NCBI GenBank assembly: GCA_049840935.1
Contig: JASGJA010000025.1
Location: forward strand, 186,001-250,000
Direction of reading: 5' to 3'
DNA length: 64,000 nt
Source of the DNA: Mesorhizobium_G sp049840935
Lineage (GTDB): Bacteria; Pseudomonadota; Alphaproteobacteria; Rhizobiales; Rhizobiaceae
In this document: positions 27,057 through 35,890 of the stretch, piece after piece
Layout: the number at the start of each line of letters is the position of its first letter
How positions within the stretch are numbered: position 1 is the first letter of the stretch
Notes under the pieces: model-generated
The model's database searches: none
What the model was told of the DNA's origin: nothing
The model's input: the letters and a program-made list of their open reading frames with translations, nothing else
Position numbers and translations under genes: made by a program

Positions 27057-28895
27057 GTGTCCACCTCGAAAATCGTCCGCCAGCGAATATGGTCCAAGCT
27101 TGCGGATGTAGCCAAGCCGGATACGCGCTTTCATCTCAATTTCGGCGAGGTCATTCCGGACTTCGAGGGGTCCGAACTGGCGACGGACAAAATCGCCGAG
27201 ATGGATGCCTGCAAGAACAGCAAGTACGCCTTCATAACTCCCGACAATTGCCTCGTGGAGCTGCGGCGGCGCTTCATCGAGCGGGGCGTTCCCTTCGTGA
27301 TGTCGACCTACGGCATCTACCGAGGGTTCCTGTTTGTCGAGCCCGGCATGGTTCCTAAGGGTGCGGAACTCTATGCCGCCTGGCTGGACGGCATGGAGCA
27401 TTTTGCCCGCCCGATAAGCCTGGAGGAGATCACCCGCCGTGGCGACTTCGACTTCATGGTGACCGGCGCGTCTGCCGTCGCCGATAACGGCGTACGGTTC
27501 GGCAAGGGCCACGGTTTCTTCGATCTCGAATGGGCTATGTTCACCGACATGGGCATCGTTGACGACGCCACCCCGGTCGTGGCCATCGTTCATGACGTTC
27601 AGGTGGTCGAGGACAAGCTGGCCCCGAGCGACACCGACATTCTCGTCGATTATATCGCGACACCGACCAGGCTTATCGAGGTCGAAAACCGGGGAAAGCG
27701 GCCTCGTGGCGTCCGGTGGGAACTGCTCGAGCCGGAACAGATTGCCAGTACGCCACCAATTCAGGAACTGCAGAGGATTTCGCGGACTAGGACGCTAACT
27801 GCTCATTGCGGCCAGACAGGATCGTGTACATTGATGGATGTGGATCTGTCCGCCTCATCGAGGCACTCCCTCTCCCTCCGTAATTCAAAGTTGATGCTTG
27901 CATTCGTCAAAATAGGAGGACCCGGAATGAAACGTATTCTCGCTTTTGCAGGCGGGCTGGCAATGTTCGTTGCCATGATCTCGCACCATCTTGTACCGGC
28001 CGCCCATGCGGAAGATGCGAAGAAGGCTGCCATGATCGTTCAGATTCCAATCGGCGATCCCTTCCTCACGAGCGCTTTCGCAGGCCTTAAGCGCCTGCAT
28101 GAAGAGCATGGCGTCGAAGTGACGGCGATCGAGGCGCTGGACAAATCCGAGCACGCCGAACAGGTTCGCGCCATGGCGGAACTTGGCTACAGCCCGATAT
28201 TCGCCGTCTGGGACAACTTGGCTAACGCCGCGATCGAACTGGCGCCGGAGTTTCCCGATACCAAGTTCGTGCTGACGGACACGTTCGTCGAGACCGACCT
28301 GCCCAACATCCAGACATTGTCGGTCGACCCTCAGCAGTCGGCCTATATCGCGGGCTATATCGCTGCCAAGACCACCAAGTCGAACCACATCGCCTGGGTC
28401 GGTGGCATGGATAACCCCACGATCAACAAGTATTGGGAGGGCTTCGAGCCCGGCGCCAAGGCTGCAAACCCCTCCGTCAAGATCGAGCGGGTTTACGTCG
28501 GCAACATGCAGGATCCCGCCAAGGGCAAGGAAGTCGCCAAGCTTCTCGCTTCGCAGGGCGTCGATGTCATCATGCAGTCGGCCAACCAGGCCGGACTTGG
28601 CGTTATCAAGGGCGCCGAAGAGGCAGGCATCGCCGCAATCGGCTGTGATTCCTGGCAGTCGCCAGTCAGCCAGGCTGTGATCTGGTCGGCGCTCAAGGAC
28701 ATCACCGGCGCTGTCTACAACGTCGCCAAAGGGGTTACGGTCGACGACACCTTCCAGTCCGGCACGAACAACTACGGCGCCGGCAAGGTCGCGCTTTACG
28801 ACGATCGTGATCTGGCAAAGCTGACGCCGGACCTCCAGGCCGAGGTGAAGCAGATCGAGGCAGATCTCGCCTCTGGCAAGATCGTCCTGAAATAG
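27057..28895 (+). CDS. COG0212 (5-formyl-THF cycloligase-like) protein, frame open into the BMP gene
   Basis: The first about 240 residues match the COG0212 branch of the cycloligase fold (start RQRIWSKLADVAKPD, then VTGASAVADNGVRFGKGHGFFDLEW, then DYIATPTRLIEV and WELLEPEQI). Proteins of this branch were linked by comparative genomics to thiamine metabolism and do not generally act as folate enzymes. The GTG start is preceded by AGAGAGG. No stop follows the domain: about 50 non-conserved residues lead in phase into the complete BMP lipoprotein-like gene at 27927. Either the stop was lost by mutation or error, or the frame is a chance read-through. The first domain functionally ends near 27790. 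Confidence 0.75.
   Translation: MSTSKIVRQRIWSKLADVAKPDTRFHLNFGEVIPDFEGSELATDKIAEMDACKNSKYAFITPDNCLVELRRRFIERGVPFVMSTYGIYRGFLFVEPGMVPKGAELYAAWLDGMEHFARPISLEEITRRGDFDFMVTGASAVADNGVRFGKGHGFFDLEWAMFTDMGIVDDATPVVAIVHDVQVVEDKLAPSDTDILVDYIATPTRLIEVENRGKRPRGVRWELLEPEQIASTPPIQELQRISRTRTLTAHCGQTGSCTLMDVDLSASSRHSLSLRNSKLMLAFVKIGGPGMKRILAFAGGLAMFVAMISHHLVPAAHAEDAKKAAMIVQIPIGDPFLTSAFAGLKRLHEEHGVEVTAIEALDKSEHAEQVRAMAELGYSPIFAVWDNLANAAIELAPEFPDTKFVLTDTFVETDLPNIQTLSVDPQQSAYIAGYIAAKTTKSNHIAWVGGMDNPTINKYWEGFEPGAKAANPSVKIERVYVGNMQDPAKGKEVAKLLASQGVDVIMQSANQAGLGVIKGAEEAGIAAIGCDSWQSPVSQAVIWSALKDITGAVYNVAKGVTVDDTFQSGTNNYGAGKVALYDDRDLAKLTPDLQAEVKQIEADLASGKIVLK
27927..28895 (+). CDS. BMP-family ABC transporter substrate-binding protein
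   Basis: A 322-aa binding protein with its own start: ATG 27927 preceded by AGGAGGA, and a signal peptide of about 30 residues ending AAHAED. The body has the BMP/Med pattern (EFPDTKFVLTD, then SAYIAGYIAAKTTKS, then GADVIMQSANQAG-like segment). BMP proteins bind nucleosides and related heterocycle ligands. This makes purine or pyrimidine nucleosides, or thiamine-related bases, the first candidates. It is followed by an ATPase and two permeases of the matching type. Confidence 0.87.
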   Translation: MKRILAFAGGLAMFVAMISHHLVPAAHAEDAKKAAMIVQIPIGDPFLTSAFAGLKRLHEEHGVEVTAIEALDKSEHAEQVRAMAELGYSPIFAVWDNLANAAIELAPEFPDTKFVLTDTFVETDLPNIQTLSVDPQQSAYIAGYIAAKTTKSNHIAWVGGMDNPTINKYWEGFEPGAKAANPSVKIERVYVGNMQDPAKGKEVAKLLASQGVDVIMQSANQAGLGVIKGAEEAGIAAIGCDSWQSPVSQAVIWSALKDITGAVYNVAKGVTVDDTFQSGTNNYGAGKVALYDDRDLAKLTPDLQAEVKQIEADLASGKIVLK

Positions 28896-28920
28896 CGAGC
28901 CTACGAACGGACCGACTGCT

Positions 28921-30468
28921 ATGGCCGACTATATCGTTGAGCTTCGAAGCGTCAGCAAGCAGTTCGGTTCCGTTCTTGCCAATGAGAAGGTTGATCTCGC
29001 GGTCAGGCGGAATTCCATTCACAGTCTGGTCGGCGAGAACGGCGCCGGCAAAAGCACGCTGATGAAGATCATCGCGGGCTATCAGGAGCCCGACAGCGGC
29101 ACCATGCTGGTTGACGGCAAGGAGGTCAGGTTCCGGAGCGTATTCGACGCCTCCGCCCATCGCATCGGGATGGTCTACCAGGAGTTCATGCTGTTCGAGG
29201 ACCTGACCGTCTGGGAGAACATCTGTCTCGGCGACGAGAAGCTGAAACTGGGCGCGATGATCGACCGCGCCGCAGTCAAGGAAAAGATCCAGGCGCTTTG
29301 TCGGGAGTATGACCTCTCCTTTCCGCTCGACGCCCTGATCTCGGACCTGCCCGTAAACCTGAAGCAGCAGGTCGAGATATGCAAGGCGCTCTACCGCGAT
29401 GCCGAGCTGATCATCTTCGATGAGCCGACCGCAATCCTGACTCCGCAGAACATCCGCGGCCTGTTTCGTGCCTTCCGCTCCCTGGTCGCCCGGGGCAAGA
29501 CCATCATCTTCATCACGCATAAGCTGGATGAGGTGCTGGAAGTTTCCGACCATGTGACCGTCATGCGCGGCGGGCGTGTTACAGGCGAATTCGATACCTC
29601 GACCCAAAAACCGACAAAAGCCCAGCTGGCCAACACGATGGTCGGCCGTAACGTGTTCCTGGAGATCAACAAGCGGCACGAGATCGGCAAGCCGAGCCAG
29701 CTCAAGGCTGTCGGGCTCGATCTGGTGCAGGGCGACCGCCACGCGATCAAGGACGTGTCCTTCGACGTGCGGCAGGGCGAAATCCTCGGCATCGCCGGAG
29801 TGGCCGGAAACGGCCAGGCGGAGATCGCCGAATGCTTGGCCGGACTTGTCTCGGGATATTCCGGGGACATTGAGCTTGCCGGCGGTGTGAAAATTGGCCC
29901 CGGCACCTCTATTGTTCAACGCCGGCTTGCAGGCATCGGCTATGTTCCGGGCGACCGGGGCAAGGTGGGGCTCAGCGTCACCTCGTCGGTCTGGGAAAAC
30001 GCTATTCTGGGCTTCCACCTCACGCAGCGCTTTTCAAAATGGCTGCTGCCGTTTCGCAAGGCGTTCGCGTTTACGGACGAAGTGGTTTCGCGCTTCAACG
30101 TCAAGACCTCAAGCCGCTACACCCGCGTCGGCACCCTGTCCGGCGGCAACATGCAGAAGTTGCTCGTGGGCCGCGAACTGTCTCAGGAATACGACATACT
30201 GGTTATCGAGGACCCCACCCGGGGTGTCGATATCGGCTCGATGGAATTCATCTGGAACAGGATGGCCGACTTCGTCCAGCAGGGCAACGCGATCATCCTG
30301 GTCTCGCATGACATCAACGAAATCATGGCCTTGCCGGACCGCGTGATGGTGATGTTCGGAGGCCGCTCAATGGGCATCCATCCGATCGGCGACCTTACCG
30401 AAGAGTCCCTCGGTCTGCTGATGGGTGGCCACGCTGTGGACGGTTCGGGTGCGGCACATGCAGTTTGA
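28921..30468 (+). CDS. Nucleoside-type ABC transporter ATP-binding protein (two domains)
   Basis: A 515-aa duplicated ABC ATPase. The first domain has Walker A GENGAGKSTLMK (about residues 38-49) and Walker B LIIFDEPTA. The second has GVAGNGQAEIAE in place of a canonical Walker A and an intact signature LSGGNMQKLLVGREL with VIEDPTRGVD, which is normal for this class. It pairs with BMP-type binding proteins and two BPD_transp_2 permeases. The stop overlaps the first permease gene by 11 nt. Confidence 0.9.
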   Translation: MADYIVELRSVSKQFGSVLANEKVDLAVRRNSIHSLVGENGAGKSTLMKIIAGYQEPDSGTMLVDGKEVRFRSVFDASAHRIGMVYQEFMLFEDLTVWENICLGDEKLKLGAMIDRAAVKEKIQALCREYDLSFPLDALISDLPVNLKQQVEICKALYRDAELIIFDEPTAILTPQNIRGLFRAFRSLVARGKTIIFITHKLDEVLEVSDHVTVMRGGRVTGEFDTSTQKPTKAQLANTMVGRNVFLEINKRHEIGKPSQLKAVGLDLVQGDRHAIKDVSFDVRQGEILGIAGVAGNGQAEIAECLAGLVSGYSGDIELAGGVKIGPGTSIVQRRLAGIGYVPGDRGKVGLSVTSSVWENAILGFHLTQRFSKWLLPFRKAFAFTDEVVSRFNVKTSSRYTRVGTLSGGNMQKLLVGRELSQEYDILVIEDPTRGVDIGSMEFIWNRMADFVQQGNAIILVSHDINEIMALPDRVMVMFGGRSMGIHPIGDLTEESLGLLMGGHAVDGSGAAHAV

Positions 30469-31567
30469 CAGAGCGGCGTTCATTCAGGGCTTCGTCCGCT
30501 ATGCGGTCGCGGTCTTGCTGGTGCTGGCGATCGGATCACTGATCCTCGCGCTCGACGGCAAGAATCCTGTCGAAGTGTTTGCCAAGATCATAGAGCGCTC
30601 TGCCGTCGGCGAAGCCAATATCGGCCGATCCCTGCGTTGGGCGGCGCCCGTCATAATCGCCGGTCTGGCCGGGCTTGTGGCGTGGCGATCCGGGGCATTG
30701 AACCTGGGCATCGACGGCCAGATTTACCTGGGAGCCTTCGTCGGCGCTGTTGCCGGTTACGCTATCGAGGCGCCGGCCGGCCTCCACATTCCGATAGCCA
30801 TACTGTGTGGTGCGGCCGCCGGGGCCGCATGGACATTGCTGCCGGCGCTGCTCAAGCTGTTCGTGAATGTGAATGAGATGGTGACGACGCTGATGATGAA
30901 CTACATCGCGGTGTACCTCACGACCTACCTGACGATCATGCTGATCGGGCAGGATGCCTCCAACACCAATCCGGATTACCTGTCGACCCAGAAGATCCTG
31001 GACACCGCCAAGCTCGCCCGGCTTCTGCCGCCGAGTCAGGTCTCGACTTCGCTGTTCATGGCGCTGGGCCTTTCCGTGCTCATCTTTCTGGTCCTGCGTT
31101 TCAGCACGTCCGGATATGAAATGAACATGACCGGCAGGAACGAGCGCAATGCGCGCTATGCCGGCATTTCGACCAAGACCCTGATGCTTGGCACATTCCT
31201 GGCCTCAGGCGCGATCGCCGGGGTGGCGGGAGCGACGGAGATCCTGGGTGTGCACTACAAGTTCCAGCCCAATTTCGCGACGGGTCTCGGTTGGGACGGC
31301 ATCATGGTGATGCTGATCGCCAAGATGAATCCACTGGCTGTCGTTCTCGTCGGGCTGCTTTGGGGAATGCTGAAGAACGGGGCCTTCGCGATCGAGCGCG
31401 AGCTCGGAGTCAACCGGATGATGGTCATCGTGCTGCAGGCTCTCTTCGTGCTGTTCGTGACCACCGATCTGCGCGTCGTGTTCAAGCTGGCAGTCCAAGG
31501 TCTGCGCAAACGGTTTCGATCGCCCGCACCGAAAACGAACGCTACGCCGGAGCCCGTCGACAAATGA
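30458..31567 (+). CDS. Nucleoside-type ABC transporter permease 1
   Basis: A 369-aa polytopic inner-membrane protein (about 9-10 helices) of the BPD_transp_2 family in its longer nucleoside-transport form. The N-terminal loop with LRWAAPVIIAGLAGLVAWRSGALNLG in outline, and FVNVNEMVTTLMMNYIAVY, are characteristic. ATG 30458 lies in the end of the ATPase gene, and the stop overlaps permease 2 (ATGA). It forms a heterodimer with permease 2. Confidence 0.88.
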   Translation: MQFDRAAFIQGFVRYAVAVLLVLAIGSLILALDGKNPVEVFAKIIERSAVGEANIGRSLRWAAPVIIAGLAGLVAWRSGALNLGIDGQIYLGAFVGAVAGYAIEAPAGLHIPIAILCGAAAGAAWTLLPALLKLFVNVNEMVTTLMMNYIAVYLTTYLTIMLIGQDASNTNPDYLSTQKILDTAKLARLLPPSQVSTSLFMALGLSVLIFLVLRFSTSGYEMNMTGRNERNARYAGISTKTLMLGTFLASGAIAGVAGATEILGVHYKFQPNFATGLGWDGIMVMLIAKMNPLAVVLVGLLWGMLKNGAFAIERELGVNRMMVIVLQALFVLFVTTDLRVVFKLAVQGLRKRFRSPAPKTNATPEPVDK

Positions 31568-32499
31568 GCTGGTCAGAAGTTCTCGCGCTGCTCTTCGGTA
31601 CCGCGACGTTGTCGGCGATGGTGCGCCTTGCGGTGCCGCTGATCTACACCGGCATAGGCGGCGTCTTCGCCGCGACTGTCGGCGTCTTCAACATCGGCCT
31701 CGAGAGCTTCATGCTGTTCAGCGCGTTTTTCGCGACGCTGGGCAGCTACCTCTATGCCAGCGCCGTCATGGGCGTGTTGTTCGGGGTTGCCGCCTCCTGC
31801 GTTGCGGCCGCCGTCTTCGCACTGTTCGTTCTCGTGCTGCGTTCCGACGAGATAATAGTCGGCATCGCCTTCAATGCGGGGTCGGTGGGGCTGACCACCC
31901 TGTTCATGATCTATTTTCTGGATTCGCGCGGCTCGTTTGCCGATCCGCGGGTCACCAGCTTCCAGCCGATCGAGATACCCGTGTTGAAGGACATTCCCTT
32001 CGTGGGAGACCTCTTCAGCGGATATAACATCCTCGCCTACCTGTGTTTCGCAATGGCGGCCGCAGCCTATTTCGTCGTCTATCGCACCAGTTTCGGATTG
32101 CGGCTCCGTGGTGTCGGATCGAACAGCGTCGGTGCGCAGGCAGCCGGCATCAACGTCATGAAATATCGATGGATCGCGTTGTTGATCAGCGGCGTCTGCG
32201 CGGGCATCGCGGGTGCGAGCCTGCCGTTGAGCGGCTTGTCCGTGTTCACCGAGAACATGACGGCGGGCAAGGGATTTCTGGCGCTCGCGGCGATCATCGT
32301 CGCAAACGGCAATCCGCTGCGCATCGTCTATCTGTCCCTGATCTTTGCCTATGTCGAAGCCTTGTCGGTCGGCATGCAACGCTTTGGCATCTCGTCATAT
32401 CTCGTGCTGATGATGCCCTATGTCGCGACCATCTTCGTCCTGGTCGTCATTACCGTGCGCAAGCAGCGTCGCGCTGCGATCCAGGCCACACAGGTGTGA
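31564..32499 (+). CDS. Nucleoside-type ABC transporter permease 2
   Basis: A 311-aa polytopic permease, shorter partner of the preceding protein. Signature stretches are VRLAVPLIYTGIGGVFA, GVFNIGLESFML, DEIIVGIAFN and GKGFLALAAIIVANGNP, all typical of the second permease in BMP-type nucleoside importers. ATG 31564 overlaps the previous stop. A 99-nt gap separates it from the glycohydrolase gene. Confidence 0.88.
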   Translation: MSWSEVLALLFGTATLSAMVRLAVPLIYTGIGGVFAATVGVFNIGLESFMLFSAFFATLGSYLYASAVMGVLFGVAASCVAAAVFALFVLVLRSDEIIVGIAFNAGSVGLTTLFMIYFLDSRGSFADPRVTSFQPIEIPVLKDIPFVGDLFSGYNILAYLCFAMAAAAYFVVYRTSFGLRLRGVGSNSVGAQAAGINVMKYRWIALLISGVCAGIAGASLPLSGLSVFTENMTAGKGFLALAAIIVANGNPLRIVYLSLIFAYVEALSVGMQRFGISSYLVLMMPYVATIFVLVVITVRKQRRAAIQATQV

Positions 32500-32598
32500 C
32501 CGGTTGGGTGCTGCCGGCGAGGCCGAGGAAGAGAACGGGCGGTGGATATTCTGCAGCGCGGCGGTCGAAATCAAACGTAAACGAGAAGGTAAAAGCAC

Positions 32599-33660
32599 AT
32601 GACTGCATTCCGCGACCGCATCTACGGTTCCCTGGTTCTCGCCGGCATCGGCGACGCGCTTGGTGCCCCGACCGAGCTCTGGAGCATAGAAGAGGTCTTT
32701 TCGCACTATAACGGTCTCGCGACGCGGTTCGAGACACCCATGCCCGATACGTTTGCGGGCGCCAATCACGGCAAGCGGGGTGAGGTTACCGACGATGCCA
32801 GTCAGATGTATTATCTCGCCCGCGCGATCGTGAAGGCGGACGGCCGTCTCGATCAGAAGGCCTGGGTCGATTGCCTGCTCGACTGGGCGGCGACGTCGCC
32901 GAAGTCGGCATTCATGGGCCCGACCACCGCTGCCATCGTCAATGCGCTGCGCGAGGGCAAGCCGCTTGACACCATCGGCGTCGTCGGGACGTCGAAACGC
33001 AAGCTGCCCTCGCTCGGCAACACGAATGGCTCAGCGATGCGCGTCGCTCCGGCCGGCCTTGTGCATCCGGGGGACATCGCCTCGGCCTGCAATCTCGCGC
33101 TGGTGACATGCCTTCCCTCCCACGACACCGACGTGGCGATCGCTTCCGCCTGCGCTGTCGCCGCGGGTGCAGCTGTGGCCATGGTAGGCGCCGGACACGA
33201 CGAGGTGATCCGCGCGTGCAGGGAAGGCGGCGTGATCGGCACGCGCCTGGCCGTTGAGCATGCGCGCGTACCCCCCGGCCCACGTTTCACCACCAGGCTT
33301 GATCTGGCGTTGCAGATCGCGGCTCAGGCAGGCGACGACGACCGGCGCTTCCTCACCGACCTGGAGGCCGCTATCGGCACCGGTGTGCTGGCCTGCGAAT
33401 CCGTGCCGGCGGCGATCGCCATCCTAGCCTATGCCAAGGGCGACCCGTTGAGAACCGTTGCGCTTGGTGCGAGCGCAGGCGGCGACACCGACACGTTGGC
33501 GACCATGGCGGGTGGAGTGGTCGGCGCCATGGTGGGCAAGGCCGGGCTTCCTGCATCGCTCACGCGGGAATTTCTTGACATGAACGACGCCGAATATGGT
33601 TTCGACAAGCTGGCCGACGGACTGACGCTGATCGCCGAAAGGAATTCGGGCAATGCCTGA
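32599..33660 (+). CDS. ADP-ribosylglycohydrolase-fold protein
   Basis: A 353-aa all-helical hydrolase of the DraG/ARH family. The start GSLVLAGIGDALGAPTELWS, Thr64-Asp65-Asp66 (VTDDASQ) and GGDTDT (residues 294-299) supply the metal-site ligands of the family. The usual Thr after the first Asp pair is Ala here. ARH-fold enzymes cleave N-glycosidic or O-acyl bonds to ribose. Next to a nucleoside-type importer and a sugar kinase, the simplest role is hydrolysis of an imported glycoside to base plus sugar. Its stop overlaps the kinase start. Confidence 0.85.
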   Translation: MTAFRDRIYGSLVLAGIGDALGAPTELWSIEEVFSHYNGLATRFETPMPDTFAGANHGKRGEVTDDASQMYYLARAIVKADGRLDQKAWVDCLLDWAATSPKSAFMGPTTAAIVNALREGKPLDTIGVVGTSKRKLPSLGNTNGSAMRVAPAGLVHPGDIASACNLALVTCLPSHDTDVAIASACAVAAGAAVAMVGAGHDEVIRACREGGVIGTRLAVEHARVPPGPRFTTRLDLALQIAAQAGDDDRRFLTDLEAAIGTGVLACESVPAAIAILAYAKGDPLRTVALGASAGGDTDTLATMAGGVVGAMVGKAGLPASLTREFLDMNDAEYGFDKLADGLTLIAERNSGNA

Positions 33661-34678
33661 GGGTCCTTCCAAGCGCGTTGCGGATGCGTGTGGGGATCGG
33701 CCGTTCCATATCGTCACCTTCGGTGACCCGGATATCGATCAGGTCTTCTCCACGGCCCGCGTACCGCTGGCAGACCAAAAGGTGCCCGGCCGCAAGCTCG
33801 GAAGCTTTGCAGGCGGGACGACAGCGAACGCGGCATGCGCCGCCGCGAAGCTGGGCCTTCGGGTAGCGGCCTATGGCCGCGTCGGAAACGATGGCGACGG
33901 GCGGTTTCTCCTGGCGGAAAACGATGCGTTCGGCGTGTCGAACGCATTCATGCGAGTGGTTGAACAGCCGACCGCAACGAGCCTGATCATCGTCGACCAC
34001 GCGGGAGAAAAGGCGCTCGTATTTGCGCCAATGGACCGGGAACCGCTCGATGAAGAACGGTTTCTGGAAGTCGCCCGCCAGACGCGCATCGTCTACACGA
34101 TGCCGCGCGATCTCCAGGAGCACCAGAAGGTATCTCAGTTGGCCCGCTCGGCCGGTGCGGAGATCGCTGTCGACATCGAGGCGCCGGTGGCGCCAACGCG
34201 CGAGCACCTCGAGGCGATCCTCACGATGTCGGATATCGTGTTCCTGAACGAGGGCGGTTTCCGGGCCACGTCGGATGCGCCGATCACCGCAGAGGCTTTG
34301 CGGCCTCTCCTCGCCTATGGTCCGCGTGTGGTCGTGGTGACGCTGGGCGCGGGCGGCGCCATCGGTGTGACGCGTGAGGACGAGGCCTGTCAGCCGGCTT
34401 TCGAGGTCGACGTCGTCGACGCCACCGGGGCGGGCGACTGCTTCAACGCGGCCTTCCTTGCTGCCGACCTGCGTGGCAGCCCGCTGGCTGAAGCGCTCGA
34501 GTTTGCATGCGCCGCCGCCGCCATCGCCGTGGGCGCCGTCGGCGCCCGCTCGGGCCTGCCGACGAAGGACGACGTTGAGCAGAATTCTAATTCTAAAGTA
34601 GGTGCTTGTTCTAAGTGGGGAACGAGATTTGCCTTTCCAGACATGCGGCCTTTATCAGCCAAAGTCAGCGACGGTTGA
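33653..34678 (+). CDS. PfkB-family carbohydrate kinase
   Basis: Ribokinase-type enzyme of 341 aa. It has GSFAGGTTANAACAAAKLG (substrate-site motif) and DATGAGDCFNAAFLAA with the catalytic base Asp262. It probably phosphorylates the sugar released by the linked hydrolase, yielding a signal for the RpiR protein. The last about 35 residues (after LPTKDDVEQ) do not resemble PfkB ends and use A/T-rich codons, coinciding with the start of broken sequence at about 34585. The natural C-terminus was probably replaced by a recombination junction. Confidence 0.83.
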   Translation: MPEGPSKRVADACGDRPFHIVTFGDPDIDQVFSTARVPLADQKVPGRKLGSFAGGTTANAACAAAKLGLRVAAYGRVGNDGDGRFLLAENDAFGVSNAFMRVVEQPTATSLIIVDHAGEKALVFAPMDREPLDEERFLEVARQTRIVYTMPRDLQEHQKVSQLARSAGAEIAVDIEAPVAPTREHLEAILTMSDIVFLNEGGFRATSDAPITAEALRPLLAYGPRVVVVTLGAGGAIGVTREDEACQPAFEVDVVDATGAGDCFNAAFLAADLRGSPLAEALEFACAAAAIAVGAVGARSGLPTKDDVEQNSNSKVGACSKWGTRFAFPDMRPLSAKVSDG

Positions 34679-34944
34679 TTTGATGAGGATTCCGCCGTCA
34701 CGGCTTCTGCGCATCTGTCGGTGACAGCGAAACGAAACGCCTGCGGCAATTGGATTGCGTGTCGGAAGTCCTCTTATTCTGCGACAGGCATTCCAATCAA
34801 ATCGCTGGCCTGCAAGTTCGCTAAATTTGAGACAAAGCTGCTTATGTGAGACATTGACCTGACCCATAGTCGTCCTCCTCACCCTGATATGAGGAGCGAG
34901 GCGACCAGTCGTCCTTCGCTAGAACCAGTAGCGCTCGTAGATGC

Positions 34945-35264
34945 TCAGGATGCGGCTTTGGCGTCAAGCAACTCACCCAGCGCCTTCCGCACTGGACTGC
35001 CCTTGTGGTCAGCGAGCGCCAGCAGGGTCTCCGGGAGCGGCGCCGTCATGGGCGGGCGTCGCCACCGCCTTGAGCGCGCGCGACCACGGCCGCGAAACGG
35101 TGCCTCAACCCCGCCTCGATCCCGGCCGTCATGCCATGCCGGATCGCAGTCTCAATCGCTTCGATCGCGCCGCCGGCGTTATCGGTGTTGGCCAGCAACC
35201 ACCGCACTCGTCCGGGACGAACATCTGCACGTGCTCGTCCAGAGTTGCGCGGAATTCGCCTCAA
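34945..35264 (-). other. Two small overlapping open frames, possible gene remnant
   Basis: On the minus strand a 72-codon frame (ending GGGDARP) overlaps by one reading step a 34-codon frame starting MTAPLPETLLALADHKG at 35049. The codon use is GC-rich, like the left part of the window, and the residue pattern looks protein-like (RWLLANTDNAGGAIEAIETA). I do not recognise a family. They may be pieces of one broken gene. Confidence 0.25.
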
Positions 35265-35395
35265 TGTCCGCGACTATGAGCGCCTCCCCCCCCCATCGCT
35301 ATCCAACTGTGGCCCTAGAATGGCTCTCAAATTCTTGCCAACCTAGCGACCGCTCATAGCCAGGAAATAGCAGAGAACAGCGATATCTCTTTTCT

Positions 35396-35450
35396 AAACA
35401 AGTACTTGTAGTGAATGTCGGTTTCGTAGGTTGCGCGCCCCCGCAACCAA
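35396..35450 (+). repeat. Right copy of the imperfect direct repeat
   Basis: The core 35413-35450 matches 25748-25785 with three differences. In this copy GGTTGCG and CGCAACC form a perfect 7-bp stem around CGCCCC. The end CCCCCGCAACCA resembles the 3' end of a tRNA gene with encoded CCA, but no cloverleaf is present. It lies 172 nt before an integrase remnant. Confidence 0.6.
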
Positions 35451-35621
35451 CCTTCCTCCGAGATGGTTCGCTGCCTAACTCCAGACCCAAATTCTCCTCA
35501 AATCTCAATACTTCCAGCTGTAACCTTGCACCATACCGTCTCATGCCGTCTCAGCCCGTGACGGTACAAATGACCGTAAAGGGACGCACGCCGGACCCTC
35601 GAAGATGAAGGGGACAGAGCC

Positions 35622-35890
35622 GTGACGCTATCAGAGCTAACCTTTGCACGCGCAAAACCCTCCACGGCGACGTTCATATCCAAAATGGCAAATGCCCCCA
35701 CATGGTGTTGTACGTTCTTCAGGCACCAAGGTCTGGCGGAACGATCATCGGTTTGAGGGAAAGCGTAAGACCCTGACCCTCTTGGTCAATATCCGTAAGT
35801 CAGCCTCCCGCAGCACGAACCATCCGCAACAACCTAAAACGCGCGATCAAGGAAGGGGGCGCGATCCAGGTGCGCAAGTCAGGCGTATGA
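35622..35890 (+). pseudogene. N-terminal remnant of a P4-type tyrosine integrase
   Basis: A GTG start with an AAGGGG site opens MTLSELTFARAKPS, like the first strand of the DUF4102 domain. In a second frame SSGTKVWRNDHRFEGKRKTLTL aligns in outline with the GGKLWRxxYRFxGKxKxLxLG core of such integrases. A third frame gives TIRNNLKRAIKEG. The catalytic domain is absent. Several frame changes and the truncation make it inactive. Such integrases usually sit next to an att site, here the direct repeat upstream. Confidence 0.5.

Noticed and set aside
35287..35295. Run of nine C as a phase-variation tract
   Set aside because: No intact gene or promoter lies next to it, so a switch function cannot be supported.
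35412..35450. Possible tRNA gene 3' end (CCCCCGCAACCA) at the direct repeats
   Set aside because: No acceptor partner, D-arm or anticodon arm can be folded upstream in either copy; kept only as a resemblance that may reflect an att site.
35299..35608. Short open frames on both strands across the right direct repeat (sharing VGCAPPQP with the left copy)
   Set aside because: The shared peptide is simply the translated repeat; flanking residues differ and no start signals were seen.
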